A DNA stretch of 64,000 nucleotides, taken from Culex pipiens pallens. Taxonomy: Eukaryota > Arthropoda > Insecta > Diptera > Culicidae. Below are positions 35,401 to 44,858 of this stretch, piece by piece. The number at the start of each line of letters is the position of its first letter. Within the stretch, counting starts at the first letter, position 1. The notes below the pieces were generated by a model. The model was not told where the DNA came from, did no database searches, and was given only the letters and a program-made list of their open reading frames with translations. The translations under genes and the position numbers were made by a program. The stretch is taken from assembly GCF_016801865.2 (NCBI RefSeq), contig NC_068938.1, positions 72,687,021 through 72,751,020 of the forward strand, given 5' to 3'.

Positions 35401-38400
35401 TGGAAATTGCAGCACTGGCTAGATCTTGCAAAAACTATTATCAAACAAGTAAAAGGTAAGATATTGTGGCAGTTGTTCTGGAGCAGAGGTTCCCAAACTA
35501 CAGGATTAACATTGATGTTTAGCCGACAAAATTCAATATTTCTAAAACTAAAAAAATTGAGATAAAAAGTGTTTTTTTTTTTGATAAAAATTCTCAAGAA
35601 CAATATGGTGTGGTTAATTATCCATAATTAGCTTATTTAAGTTGTTGGATTGATAACTGCCGACTGAGGAGATGATTTTAGTGAAAAACAAGATTTTTTT
35701 TAATATTTTCACACGAAGTTTCCGGAAAGAATAAAATTATAAGATTTTAAACCTTTTGAAATGTTTGTTAGCTGGTATTGAGAACCGCTGGTCAAGAAGC
35801 TCTAGAACGAAGTACTGCAGTGGTGGCATGTACTTCATCCTCTGCTAATGAGTTTGCGTGCCGTTAAGCAGTTTGTCTCTTTCAACACTTGATTACATGT
35901 TTTGATGCACCACATGTTTTTTTTTTGCAATGGTTACATCAGATTCTTAAGATAATTTTTCGTGCAAAGTTCGGATCAACATAATTCGATCACTAAAACT
36001 GAACTGAGTGTCTTTACTTTGAACTTTATTTTTCTTCTAATAAAACACACCAGGCATTAGGCAATACAAAATTTTCTAACTATTTTCAGATGTTGAACCA
36101 CTGGTGCTGTCGTTTCGTGTCAAATTCTACCCAGCCGATCCCTGCCGGCTGACGGGAAATGGAAAAGTTATGCTGTTTCAGCAGCTCAAGCGAGATCTGC
36201 GGCATGGGCGGCTGTACTGTTCGATCGGGGAAGCTGCGGCGCTGGGGGCACTCATCGTTCAAGGTAACTAATGAATGCTCCTGTTACATGTCCTTCTCCA
36301 GAATGGTCACCTCCGACCAGACACAGGTTGCGGTTTTGTTCGCAGCATCGATCAGTCTCATTTCCGCCTGCCAGTGGGCGTTCCCGATGGGGAATATCTC
36401 AAACATCTTCATGTCCATGAGACCGTCCTTGGAGGTGTACTTTCCCTGTTTGGATTTCGAGGATGTCATTGAAATTTCCCTCAAATGCTCCAAAGTTACT
36501 TACAACATTTAACGGACAGGTTAGAGGTGGCGAAAAGAACGCCATGTGGGCCTTCATGAGGTGACTTTCATTGTACATGGCGCAAACGTCTTCAAACACA
36601 ATTGTATCGAAATGCTCGCAGTTGCTTTGGTCAACATCGCAGCGATTCACCATCAGGTGAAACTGAAATCGAATTACCATTAATTTTCTGTCTGTCTGAA
36701 TAGAATTACAATGCTACCTGCAACGGCATCTTTGCCATTCGGGTCACCTCCATCGTTCCAGAGATGGAAATGGCTTGGGATTTTCCAACAACGTGAAAAT
36801 CACTAAACTTGGCCGCACTATCCGTGACATCGTCACACAGCTTGTACTTGTCCACCCGGTAAAACTTTGCAGCCTCTGCTATGACGATACACAACAGCAG
36901 TGTTGCGGCGAGAATGATCAACTTGGACATTTTGACGGAATATTTTCAATGGGTGAAAACTTCACGGCGGAGCCCTCTTTTATAATGCTTTGATAGTGTA
37001 ATTTTTTGCTCCAGTGAATGCAGATTTCGTGCGTTTAATTATTCAGGTATTAGGCAAAATAATCATGGTTGGTCCATGGGCATATGCTCTATTAATGAAT
37101 ACTTTTATCTGATAGTTATAGCGAATGAACAGCTTCTTGGTCTTAGAAAAAAATCTCTACTATTTTAAAGAAATAATAAGAATGGCAAATACGCAATTCA
37201 TAGCAAAAGCACTTAAAAAAAGTACGAATTTGTATATGTTATTATACACTCAAACCCCGATGGTTTGGCACCAATTGTTGTCAAACGAACGGGGTCACTT
37301 TTTAGTTTGACACCCCTTTTACACGGAGTTCACACACACTACTCAACGTTTGTTTTGATAGTGTGCGTGAGCGCCGTGTAAAAAGTGACAGTTCGACACT
37401 TTTTAGTTTGGCTTTGACCAACCAACGGGGTACAAACTAAAAAAGTGTCAATCGAAAAAGTGACCAACCACCGGGGGTTGAGAGTATCAAAAAAATAAAA
37501 CTTTATATTGAGTATGAGTTCTTAAATTTTTACAGAATTCTGTTCGAACCAAGTCATTGAAACAATATTTTTGTGGATAGATACCGATAGATATTGAAAT
37601 TGAAGGCCCGAAAAAGATTTTTTCACTGAAAAATGGTAAAAAATAGTTAATAGAAAAAACGAGAGATATGTAATTTTTAGGGAAATTTAATGTACTTTTC
37701 AAATCTGCAATAACTCAGAAAGGTAATTTTTTGAGTGGGAATAAAAATTTAAAATTTAAAAGTACTTGTTTTTTCTTTATTTATAATCGTGAAGTTTCAC
37801 GGAAATCGAAGAGGAGTCGTGGCAACTGCTTTGATAGTTGGGAAAGAACGACCCATAAAAAAATCATTTGTTATAATTTCTATGTAAGAACACTTAAAAA
37901 CCTGTATTAATTTAATTTTTTCAACAAGTTTTCTGTCGATACATATTATTTTATTCTGGATTTAAATCAAACAATTCCAGAACTAATCTCCAGGCAGTAC
38001 ATGGTTCGATTTTTGTTGACTTGTGTTGAAATAAAATACCAGCCTTCAGCTGGCAAGCTGGTTACCGCAGAAAAGTGTACAGCAGAAATAAAAATTTCAG
38101 TTCATGTTGTTCCATTTTTCATGAGACCACTTTTTTGAAGGAAGTTCATATTCCACACTATGAAGGGAAATGTTTGCAACTGAAATTGACTCAAGTGGAA
38201 TTGTGTTTACTTTGCAAAACTTAATAATTAATAATTAAAATTTTGCTTTTTGAAGAAACTATTGAAACAATCAGATCAGCTTAGGTCTTGTAAACTTTGC
38301 AAAACATTTCTACAGGACCTAATACAAATATGGGATTCTACCTGTTTCTATTCGAAGTTAGGACAAATCCGTAAAAAAGTCGAAGAAAAAAAATTTGCGT

Positions 38401-40958
38401 GTAGTGGATCCTTAACCTTAATCTATTCAGCTTTAATTTGACACAATATATAAAAGTAACAAAAAAGAAACATGTTCTGTAATAAATCAAGAATTGTTTT
38501 TTTTCTGGGCATCATAATAAAAAACAATTAAGTTATACAGTTAGTTGGTTTGCGCCATTTTTAACTACAAACTGAATGACATGCCAATTCCAATCAATTC
38601 TTTCTACTTTTGAATTGGATTATTCTCGTATGAACCTCGGTGCAGTAAACGGTACGATTTCTGTTAACCTCCACGATACTAGTTTTTGTGTACCATCTGT
38701 AACCTTCGGATGGCATTTGAATTATTGGAGTGACATTGAAAGAAGTATTGTTTAGGTGATAGATTCCCTAGAAAGAGATTAAAAAATAAGGCGGATATTT
38801 TTTAATAAATTGCAGCTTACCTTCTCAACAGGACATCTGAAAGTTGCACTTCCCCCTACATAAAATAGCGGGGCAAACAGAGGATCGTTAAAAACGGGAC
38901 ACAAGTCTCCCTGACCGAGCGCGTTGAAGAATCCACAACCGGTAAAGTCAGCATCACATCGGCGAATGTTGATAATTTGCTGCAGATTGAATAAGACTTT
39001 GTATTTTCGATTTTTTTTTTTGCTGTTGTTGTTCTTAGTTATTTGGATACCTTCAAGGGTCCCTCAATGGTTTCTGCTACTTCGAACGTGCTGTTCATCA
39101 CAATTATGCCCCCAGTGATTCGAAAAATAAAGTCTTTTTGTGTCATGGTGTAGTGAGCCTGATCACGACATTTTCGGATCGATTCGATTTTGTAAGTTTT
39201 CTGGATCTGGACGAAGAATTTCAATATTTTAGAATTTAATGTAGGATTATTTGATTTTACCTTTGAAGTTGAAGTAATCAAAATAAGATTAGTGATCCAA
39301 AATAAAATTAATGTTTTAATATTCAATATCTGAGCCATATTAAAACAACTAGATATTCAACAGTTCTTCAACAGTTAAGAGTTGAGTTAAATGTGAACAA
39401 AAATCCAACAGAAATGTTCGATGAAATTTTCACTTTAAACTTTTTCAACCACGTGTTTAATGACTCAAAAAGTGTTTAATTAACACACAAATGGTTTCTC
39501 CCATGTAGATGAGGTCGGCGATTACGACCCGGAAGCGCACACCGGCGAGTACGTGTCGTCACTGAAGATCGCGCTGCGCCAGACGGAACCGCTGGAGAAG
39601 AAGGTGCTGGAGCTGCACCAGAAGCGCGAGCCCGGCCAGGACGCGGCCGGCGTGATGGACGAGTTTGTAGGGATCGCGCGCAGCCTGGAGACGTACGGCA
39701 TCGATCCGCACCCGGTCAAGGACCACCGGGGCACGCAGCTCTACCTGGGCATCAACTTTTCCGGCATCAGCACGTTCGCGGCGGGCCGGCGGGCGCAGCA
39801 CTTCCGGTGGCCCGAGGTGCACAAGATTAACTTTGAGGGCAAGATGTTCATCATCCATCTGGCGTACACGGACGATCGGCGCGAGGTGGTAAGTTTTGGG
39901 TACAACGTTCGTACTAACAGAGTTAGCGAGAGAATTTGTTTTTTTGTTGCAGAAAAAGCATACGGTTGGATTCAAGTGTCCGTCGGGATCGGCGTGTCGA
40001 TACGTGTGGCGATGTGCTATCGAACAAATGTTATTTTTTACGTAAGAATTATGAGGTTTCTGTCATTGCAACAACACTTAACGGTTCCTTTTTTGCAGTC
40101 TTCCAAACAGCCAACAAGCGTCGGTTATGTCCGGCGGAGGGTTCTTCTCGTGGGGTACCAAGTTTAAGTACTCCGGTCGAACCGAGCGGGAAATCCTGTC
40201 CGAGTCGTTGAACGCCCTGCGGCAGCAGAAGCTCAACAACACAAGCCCGAGCAAGAGGAAAGCACAGAGCGTCCCGGCGACGCCCTCCAGTCCCCAAGGT
40301 GATCTCGCGGAAATCCGTAAGTCACGTAAGTACCGTCTTCTTGGGCCACACGAGCGCTAAAATTTCGATTTCTGCTCGGCTTCCAGGATACAGCAGCCTT
40401 CCACGATCTACAATGTCGGAACCGCTCGGCGGGTGCAACGATCACCACATGGCGTCGTCCGTGTACTGCACCGACAACCCACTGCCAACGCTGGAGACCG
40501 TCTCGGAGGAGGCGCGCAAAACCAACGGCGAAAGCAACGACCACCTGTCCGACTACTATTTCCGGGACTCGTTCGACCACTCGTCGTCCGAGTCCGGCTT
40601 CACCAGCAACGTGATCGAGAACCGGCTCGGCTCTCATCTGCACCACCGCCAAAACTATACTTCCGATGCCATCTCGTCGCTGGCGATGCACAGCATGGCC
40701 AACAACTCGGCCATGATCCAGCAGCAGAACGCCACCAACAGTGCGAAAAATGTGAAAAAGTTCTCCCTCATCCAGGCGTTCGTGCCGTCGTTCATCTTCG
40801 TCGTCGTGGTCCTAGCCGTGTCCGCCGTGTACATCCTCGAGTCCGACTCGGAGATGTTCAGCTCGATGAAGAACTGGCCCGAGATGATCTGCCTGCGCTA
40901 CCAGTACTACCAACCACTCAAAGAATTCCTCGCGAAAAAGTTCGGTGCCATATTCTGA
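29327..40958 (+). CDS. FERM-domain membrane protein, FRMD3/FRMD5 type
   Basis: Eight coding exons join in phase: 29327-29416, 35144-35248, 35413-35455, 36090-36263, 39509-39888, 39953-40041, 40099-40316 (or 40325) and 40387-40958. They give 556 residues (559 with the longer donor). The FERM N lobe is at about 12-95 (YFGLRFVD, then an F-V-K-F-Y-P-type strand), the middle lobe at 95-205 and the C lobe at 205-300, starting ETYGIDPHP. A FERM-adjacent segment (W-G-T-K-F-K-Y-S-G) follows. The tail is Ser/Asn/His-rich, with one membrane span at about 498-517 (FVPSFIFVVVVLAVSAVYIL) and a basic-aromatic end. This layout is that of vertebrate FRMD3/FRMD5 and Drosophila CG5022, which link membrane to cortical actin. 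The start is the first ATG in frame at the exon 1 opening. Introns 1 and 4 hold transposons and nested genes. Confidence 0.93.
30150..30366 (-). mobile_element. tRNA-derived SINE, minus strand
   Basis: Read on the minus strand, the head at 30366-30295 carries a five-base anticodon-like stem around 'actcaca' and a B box 'gtttcgaatcccgc'. The body follows (complement of 'tgagtacggcacggagcgac'). It shares the head with the decayed copy at 25478-25605. Transcription by RNA polymerase III is inferred from the A/B boxes. Confidence 0.6.
30880..31909 (-). pseudogene. 5'-truncated LINE, C-terminal reverse transcriptase part
   Basis: The minus-strand open frame 31892-31044 (282 codons) encodes the end of a non-LTR reverse transcriptase. 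D-T-V-L-L-Y-E is the remnant just after the catalytic A-D-D box. It is followed by a K-Y-M-G-V-H-L-D thumb-type motif, Y-Q-Y-G-I-A-I-W-G and Q-N-R-C-I-K-A-I-F-R-L. This order is usual for Jockey/CR1/L2-group LINEs. The endonuclease, fingers and palm are missing, so the copy is inactive. The frame itself has no internal stop, suggesting a fairly young insertion. The 5' edge carries a 41-bp inverted duplication (31804-31844 versus 31869-31909). Confidence 0.85.
31999..32236. mobile_element. 237-bp TA-target MITE, copy 2 of 3
   Basis: Flanked by TA (31997-31998, 32237-32238) with CACTCAAACCCCG inverted ends. It is more similar to the copy at 37247-37484 than to 19595-19831, judging from the shared 'acacggagttcacacacact' stretch. 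It lies in FERM intron 1. Confidence 0.85.
32583..33363. mobile_element. Pogo/Tigger-like MITE split by a SINE
   Basis: TA (32581-32582, 33364-33365) flanks inverted ends CAGTCCAGACTCGATTAT(C/T). 'GATTATCCGAAG'-like words recur inside each end. The end type resembles pogo/Tigger elements. A complete tRNA-derived SINE is inserted at about 32871-33292. A degraded piece of the same MITE family lies at about 49872-49935. Confidence 0.8.
32871..33292 (+). mobile_element. tRNA-derived SINE with Thr(TGT)-like head
   Basis: The first 70 bases fold like a tRNA: an A box around 'tggccgaatgg', an anticodon arm 'tccgc-tttgtaa-gcgga' with TGT in the anticodon position, and a B box 'ggttcgattcc'. A 350-bp body and an A/T-rich tail follow. 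Matching pieces occur at 282-445 (3' part) and 34440-34515 (minus strand, head side). The long body and dispersed copies argue for a SINE rather than a tRNA gene. Confidence 0.75.
33430..34060. mobile_element. TA-target MITE with CAGCCATCTCACATATTCGG end
   Basis: TA duplications at 33428-33429 and 34061-34062. The left end is CAGCCATCTCACATATTCGGAACA and the right end is the near complement of 'tgttccgaatatgagaaaag'. 'Ttcggaaca' words recur inside (33843, complement). The partial end at 42126-42185 belongs to the same family. No transposase was found. Confidence 0.7.
34186..34400. repeat. Two opposed tRNA-like SINE heads
   Basis: On the plus strand, 34186-34260 has a tRNA-like A box 'tggccgattgc' and B box 'gatttcgaatccc'. 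On the minus strand, 34395-34315 has A box 'tggctaaattg' and B box 'gggattaaatccc'. Both are decayed and neither has a full acceptor stem. They are best read as SINE remnants. Confidence 0.4.
34440..34515 (-). mobile_element. SINE fragment, minus strand
   Basis: Complement of the region just downstream of the tRNA head in the SINE at 32871-33292: shared words 'ggcctaacaaccaaggccgg' and 'acttcctcatccgatggaag' (as complements). It is truncated on both sides. Confidence 0.65.
34680..34712. repeat. ACATT microsatellite
   Basis: Five-base tandem repeat with one broken unit, within FERM intron 1. Confidence 0.85.
36284..36930 (-). CDS. Nested small secreted protein gene 1, six-cysteine family
   Basis: Three minus-strand exons (36930-36718, 36662-36504, 36445-36284) join in phase 0 with GTAGCA and GTAAGT donors, giving 177 residues. 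Residues 1-20 form a signal peptide (LIILAATLLLCIVIAEA). Mature cysteines are at 32, 79, 86, 98, 120 and 165, spaced C-X6-C-X11-C-X21-C-X44-C; the same framework recurs in the neighbour at 38594-39338. Size, secretion signal and pattern resemble the insect DUF1091/MD-2-related group that includes CheA-type proteins, but I cannot confirm the family. The gene lies in FERM intron 4 on the opposite strand, with its stop 21 bases from a FERM exon. A TATA box sits upstream. Confidence 0.8.
36977..36984 (-). promoter_or_regulatory. TATA box of nested gene 1
   Basis: TATAAAAG on the minus strand, 47 bases before the ATG at 36930. It predicts a start of transcription about 30 bases downstream and a very short leader. 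The spacing supports the chosen start codon. Confidence 0.6.
37247..37484. mobile_element. 237-bp TA-target MITE, copy 3 of 3
   Basis: TA at 37245-37246 and 37485-37486, with CACTCAAACCCCG-type ends (the right end has one change). It lies in FERM intron 4, between nested gene 1 and the decayed gene copy. It is close in sequence to copy 2. Confidence 0.85.
37967..38100 (-). pseudogene. Decayed third copy of the six-cysteine gene family
   Basis: The minus strand at about 38056-37967 encodes L-P-A-E-G-W and then V-N-K-N-R-T-M-Y-C-L-E before a stop. This matches the last exon of the gene at 38594-39338 (P-S-E-G, V-N-R-N-R-T-V-Y-C-T-E). No matching upstream exons with the other cysteines were found between 38100 and 38560, so it looks like a remnant. 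An unusual but functional short gene is less likely. Confidence 0.6.
38594..39338 (-). CDS. Nested small secreted protein gene 2, six-cysteine family
   Basis: Four minus-strand exons (39338-39261, 39206-39051, 38979-38821, 38767-38594) join in phase 0 to give 188 residues. Residues 1-24 form a hydrophobic signal (TLILFWITNLILIT). Cysteines at 39, 86, 93, 105, 127 and 173 give C-X6-C-X11-C-X21-C-X45-C, the same framework as the neighbour at 36284-36930. The third exon here and the second exon there are both exactly 53 codons. It has one extra intron, after the signal peptide. N-glycosylation sequons occur (N-N-T, N-V-T, N-R-T). A secreted ligand-binding role of the MD-2/CheA kind is only a guess. 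It lies inside FERM intron 4. Confidence 0.75.
39509..39888 (+). CDS. FERM gene, coding exon 5
   Basis: The largest FERM-lobe exon, spanning most of residues 138-264. It completes the middle lobe and starts the C lobe, with the family signature ETYGIDPHP and then L-G-I-N-F-S-G. The acceptor is 'tgtag' and the donor GTAAGT. Codons are markedly GC-rich at third positions compared with the surrounding AT-rich intron. Confidence 0.9.
40387..40958 (+). CDS. FERM gene, last coding exon
   Basis: Encodes the unstructured Ser/Asn/His-rich tail, the single hydrophobic span (residues about 498-517) and a 39-residue C-terminal end rich in Lys/Tyr/Phe. It terminates at TGA 40956-40958. The frame stays open for 53 more codons after this stop (see the separate entry). 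Confidence 0.9.
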
Positions 40959-41120
40959 TTCGTTCTGGCCAAACGGGCCAGCGGCGGCGGCACCTCGGTG
41001 GATGGCGATGGCTTTGACTATTCCGGAACAGTTCCGGGTTACGCCGAGGGGCGGGAAACGGGTGGTAACGACAGCTACATGACCCTTACGCTCACGCTGC
41101 CCGTTACGAGGCAAATTTGA
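40959..41120 (+). other. In-frame extension beyond the FERM stop codon
   Basis: After the TGA at 40956 the same frame is open for 53 codons, until TGA at 41118. The extension is GC-rich with a coding-like codon pattern and reads as Gly/Thr/Asp-rich protein ending T-L-T-L-T-L-P-V-T-R-Q-I. Stop-codon readthrough is documented for many insect genes. Here it is only a candidate; ordinary 3' UTR is the alternative. Confidence 0.35.
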
Positions 41121-41503
41121 TGGCAGATCGGACGGAAGCGAATCAATCATACACATCGAAATTCAAGTGAATCATGAACATTATCAGTATTGTGTTTAAG
41201 ATTCCTATTGCTCGAAGGCGCTTGGGGTTGTATCGAAATGGGGCGAGATGTTTTTTTTTTGGGTTCTTGGTGTTCAACAGCTTTTAGGAGAAACTTAATG
41301 GACTGCTTATTATTAGTTTTAGATTTTAGTTGCTCTTTTGAGTTTGCAAGCTTTACAGTTTTTAATAGAAATGCTTTTTAGTATGACTTTTTTGATCAAT
41401 CATAAATTATTTATGTATTTACGATTTACGTTTAATATACACTCTAATGATATGCATATGCGTTTTTTTTTAGGAGCTTCTCCAGATATAATTTTGGGAT
41501 AAA

Positions 41504-41509
41504 AATAAA
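41504..41509 (+). terminator. Candidate polyadenylation signal of the FERM gene
   Basis: AATAAA about 545 bases after the stop codon, in AT-rich 3' UTR-like sequence. It is the first clear canonical signal downstream on the plus strand. Confidence 0.5.
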
Positions 41510-42215
41510 GTTTCCTAGGCTATGAGTTAGCTGAAATCAACACAACAAGTATGATCGCATAAATACAAATCATCGCCGTCGTGCTAACTTGTCGTACGTT
41601 CATTTTGGGCCAAATCGAGTAGTGCAGCTCACAATGCCTCATCATGTGAAGGTCAAATACAGATCCCCGAAATTTGATTTCAATCCTCAGATATTCCATA
41701 AAAACCGAAAAAAAATCCTTGAATTTATGTCACTTTTCATATGAAAGAAGTTTCAATCTTGTCGTGCTATCTTGACACACCCTGAAAATTTATGCAAGTG
41801 CGACAATTGGCCAAAGGGATTTCAGGTCAGAACGCGTTTGACACAGACGAGCTCGACTACCGTAAACATTTTCAATTATAACTCGGAACTCCGGCAGCCA
41901 AACACAGAATGCACAGAATGGTCAGCCAAACAAAACGTGTTTGTTATTGTTTACATTGCGTACTCTCGTTTTTGTTTATTCAAGGTCAAACATTAAAACG
42001 CGTTTTTCTCGAAACGTCAAAACGGCGTCGAAACGTTAACTTTTCATTTGTTTTTACCATTTTTATCGTCTTTAAGGCCATTCTCTTGCATTTTTACAAG
42101 TAAAAGTTGTTCGTTTTCAACAAAATACAATCATCCCACTTACTCGGAACACCCACACACTTGGAACACTTCTGCCGCAATTTCCCAGGGACTATTATCG
42201 GGGATTGGTTTAGAC
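41510..42215. other. Downstream of FERM, no gene; partial MITE end
   Basis: AT-rich DNA. At 42126-42185 it has a partial copy of the end of the 33430-34060 element ('tacaatcatcccacttactcggaacac'-like, shared with 'ccatctcacatattcggaacac'). No coding potential was found. Confidence 0.4.
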
Positions 42216-42393
42216 CAGTGCTTCTCAACCGGTGAGGATATCCCCCCTGGGAGAGAATTTTGCAATTCTTGGAGGGAAAATGCAGTAGACGTTCTTTGTT
42301 TTTGAACGTTTTTGCCAAAAACTTAAATCCTTCTCTGGAATTCTTCTTCCATAAAGTTTTAATGCTGAAAATGATTTTTGAACTCCGTGTGAT

Positions 42394-43250
42394 AATTCGA
42401 GCCAAACATTTCATTAGGGCACAAAACCAAAACGTAAACATTCGGGATTATTCCACTATTCCATTCAATAGTACACTCCCTACATGCCCTCCAAGAATCA
42501 GATTGATAACAAACAATTTCCTATTGAAAAAATCAAAAACGCAAAAGGGCACATAACCATTTTCACTGCAAACCAAAAAAAAAGTTCAAATGTGCCCTTT
42601 TATTTTTCGTTAGTTTCTCGTACTTAAGGAACTTTTTGTGTTATAAAGTGAACTTTTCATGCATTCTTAACACTAATTCACCTCAAAAAAAAGTTTGGTT
42701 TACTTTTCACCAAGGATTTCTGCAGAGAAAAACTTCGTCAAAAAACAATATTTAATACGGTCCCGCGGCTGCTGTTCAGTACACTTTAGAAGAATTTTTA
42801 TATTTCACGTACCTTATTTACACTATTCAATCACAAAACTTCACTAATTATCAAAATTTCTACTGAATTCCTCATTATTTCTAACTAAACAAAAGGGCCC
42901 GTAAACATCATTCCAAACAACAATGCGGTGACAGCGCTTTAGTGCCCTTTCAGCTCTCTTCGAAATTGCATTTAGAAAGGGCCCATTATGAACAACAGTT
43001 GGAAAGTTAAAAGGGCCTAATAACGAAATTTTCTTAATTTATGAGTTTTATTGCGAAAATCAACAAAAATTAAGAAGCATTTAAGCAGAGTTGAGGATAA
43101 TGATGTGTTTTATAGTATCATCAGTAAAAATACCAACAATCAGGCTTCTTTTTTAAATAGGAATTGAAACAAGTTGTCCACTTTTTGCAAGCGATTTTCT
43201 CGAATCGCGGTTTTTGGTTTTGTGCCCTAATGAAATGTTTGGCTCGAATT
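42394..43250. mobile_element. MITE with AGGGCACAAAACC arms
   Basis: The left arm 'attcgagccaaacatttcat' plus 'tagggcacaaaaccaaaa' (42394-42432) is mirrored on the right (43213-43250). Words of the type AGGGC(A/C)C recur in both orientations at 42545, 42587, 42893, 42945, 42975 and 43007, again a subterminal motif array. It is non-coding. The exact ends are uncertain because the inverted arms extend past the expected TAGGG terminus. Confidence 0.65.
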
Positions 43251-43986
43251 GTGCATTTTTCTTCCAATTTATTTTTTCCCTCAGTTTCACCTAAAAATGT
43301 TTTTAAGATTTAACTGTTGAAAACTTCAAATTCATAAATTTTTGTTGAACATTAATTGCTCGGAATTTAATTTTCTGGTTTTTGCAACATAAACATGTCT
43401 TGAATATTTTTGTTCCAGTTTTAAAAACGAGCAGTGCTAAATGTTTGTGATACAGAATTCATTTACATTCTTCCAAACTTGAGCTGTACTTCATTTTTTA
43501 TCATTTCCTTGGGCTTTGGGTTTTTTTTTTGATTATCAGGTCTTCTTTTTTTTTCGTAAGAGATTTAAATTTAAATAATTTTTTTAGCATGAACAGCTCG
43601 TTGAAAATGAAATTTGGTAATAAAAATATTTATGAGGTCATCCAATAATCTTGACCCAAGATCGATTTCTATGAGGCAGTTTAGTAAAGTATGTTTGACT
43701 GAAAAAAATGATTTTTTTTATTTTATTAATACAGAAACAGTATGTGATGGATAATTAAAAAAGATATGTTTAATGAGGTTTTGTATTATGTTTAAAATGA
43801 GCAGAGCATGAATTTTTTTAGAAAAAATCGTTAAAAATGAGTTCTTTTTTTGCAAGAGTAGAAACAATATTCTGTAGAGAAAATTTCAATCTTTCTACAT
43901 AAATTAAAGTCAAAACAATGATTTTTGTGAATTGATACAAAATTAAAAATTGAAGGGGGGAATGAAGGTCTTGAAAATAATCCAAA

Positions 43987-44159
43987 GGGACCATCCATAA
44001 ACCACGTGGACACCTTAAAGGAGGGGGGGGGGGGGGGTGGTTGCCGATTGTCCACTCTCCATACAAAAAAGATTTTATTTGTATGGAAATTGTCCACGTT
44101 GGGGGGTTGGGGGGATTGATATTTCCAAAAAAATATCCACTTGGTTTGTGGATGGTCCC
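43987..44159. mobile_element. MITE with GGGACCATCCATAAACCACG ends
   Basis: Inverted ends GGGACCATCC...GGATGGTCCC, with the shared subterminal 'accacgtgga' and a G-run near 44022-44037. A partial copy with the same words lies at 50018-50092, and a weak one near 51010-51035. It is non-coding. Confidence 0.7.
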
Positions 44160-44278
44160 AAGGGGGGAATTGGTCAAAAAAGTTGAGAACCACTGGTTTA
44201 GACCATATTCTTGCTTTTTCAAGATTAAAAGTTGTTTTTTACAACAACAAAAAATGCTGCAAAGCAAAGCCCAAATAT

Positions 44279-44858
44279 TTCTGGGTCTGGGGTTGAGATT
44301 GGGCCAAAGTGATTTTTTACGGATTATACAATTTCTCAGGTTCTTCTCAATGAGACTAATTTCTGTTAAAAGGGTTGAGTAAGGGACATCTAATGATGAC
44401 CTAGCTGAAAAAATCTCGTTCCCAGAACGAATCCTGTCATTTTGGAAGCTGTCTAAAATTGAGGTACCTTTTTGGTCAAAAATGACCTCTCGAAAAATCA
44501 TCTTTTTAATATTTTTGTTAGAATTGCTCGAAAAGTACACACATGTTTGAAAATCTCAACTTCAAACATTGTAGCATGTCAGCACGACTACCTCGAACAA
44601 GAAACACTGTTGGATGACTTGTTTTTTAACATATTTTTGTAAATTTGAGCAACATTTTTATTTCAAAGGGGTGAGATGTTGTCAATTTTCAAACGATTGG
44701 CATTTAAGGTAGAGTTTATCAAATTCCACCATATTTTGGGAAAATTTTAGTAAACTATCTACGAACAATTCTATGTAAAAAGATTCTAGATGTTATTTAA
44801 ACTGTTTTTGTTATTAAAAAATTACGATAGGTGTATCGCATTAGACTTATAGTCACCC
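44279..44858 (-). mobile_element. Decayed copy of the CCGTCA-type MITE
   Basis: In reverse orientation it matches the interior of 9222-9758: shared words around 'cgaacaagaaacactgttg', 'ccaccatattttggga' and 'gggtctggggttgagattgg'. The right end keeps 'agtcacccccg' only. It is non-coding. Confidence 0.55.

Larger units (their letters stand above)
42216..44195. mobile_element. hAT element remnant with perfect 8-bp target duplication
   Basis: Flanked by GTTTAGAC (42208-42215, 44196-44203). The ends are CAGTGCTTCTCAAC and the complement of GTTGAGAACCACTG, the classic hAT terminus type. No transposase survives. Inside are a palindromic element with AGGGCAC words (about 42394-43250) and a MITE with GGGACCATCC ends (43987-44159), so this is a nest of three. 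Confidence 0.85.

Noticed and set aside
40433..41017. 194-codon plus-strand frame rich in Arg/Pro/His
   Set aside because: It is a shadow of FERM exon 8 in another frame; the FERM frame has correct splice phase and a membrane span.
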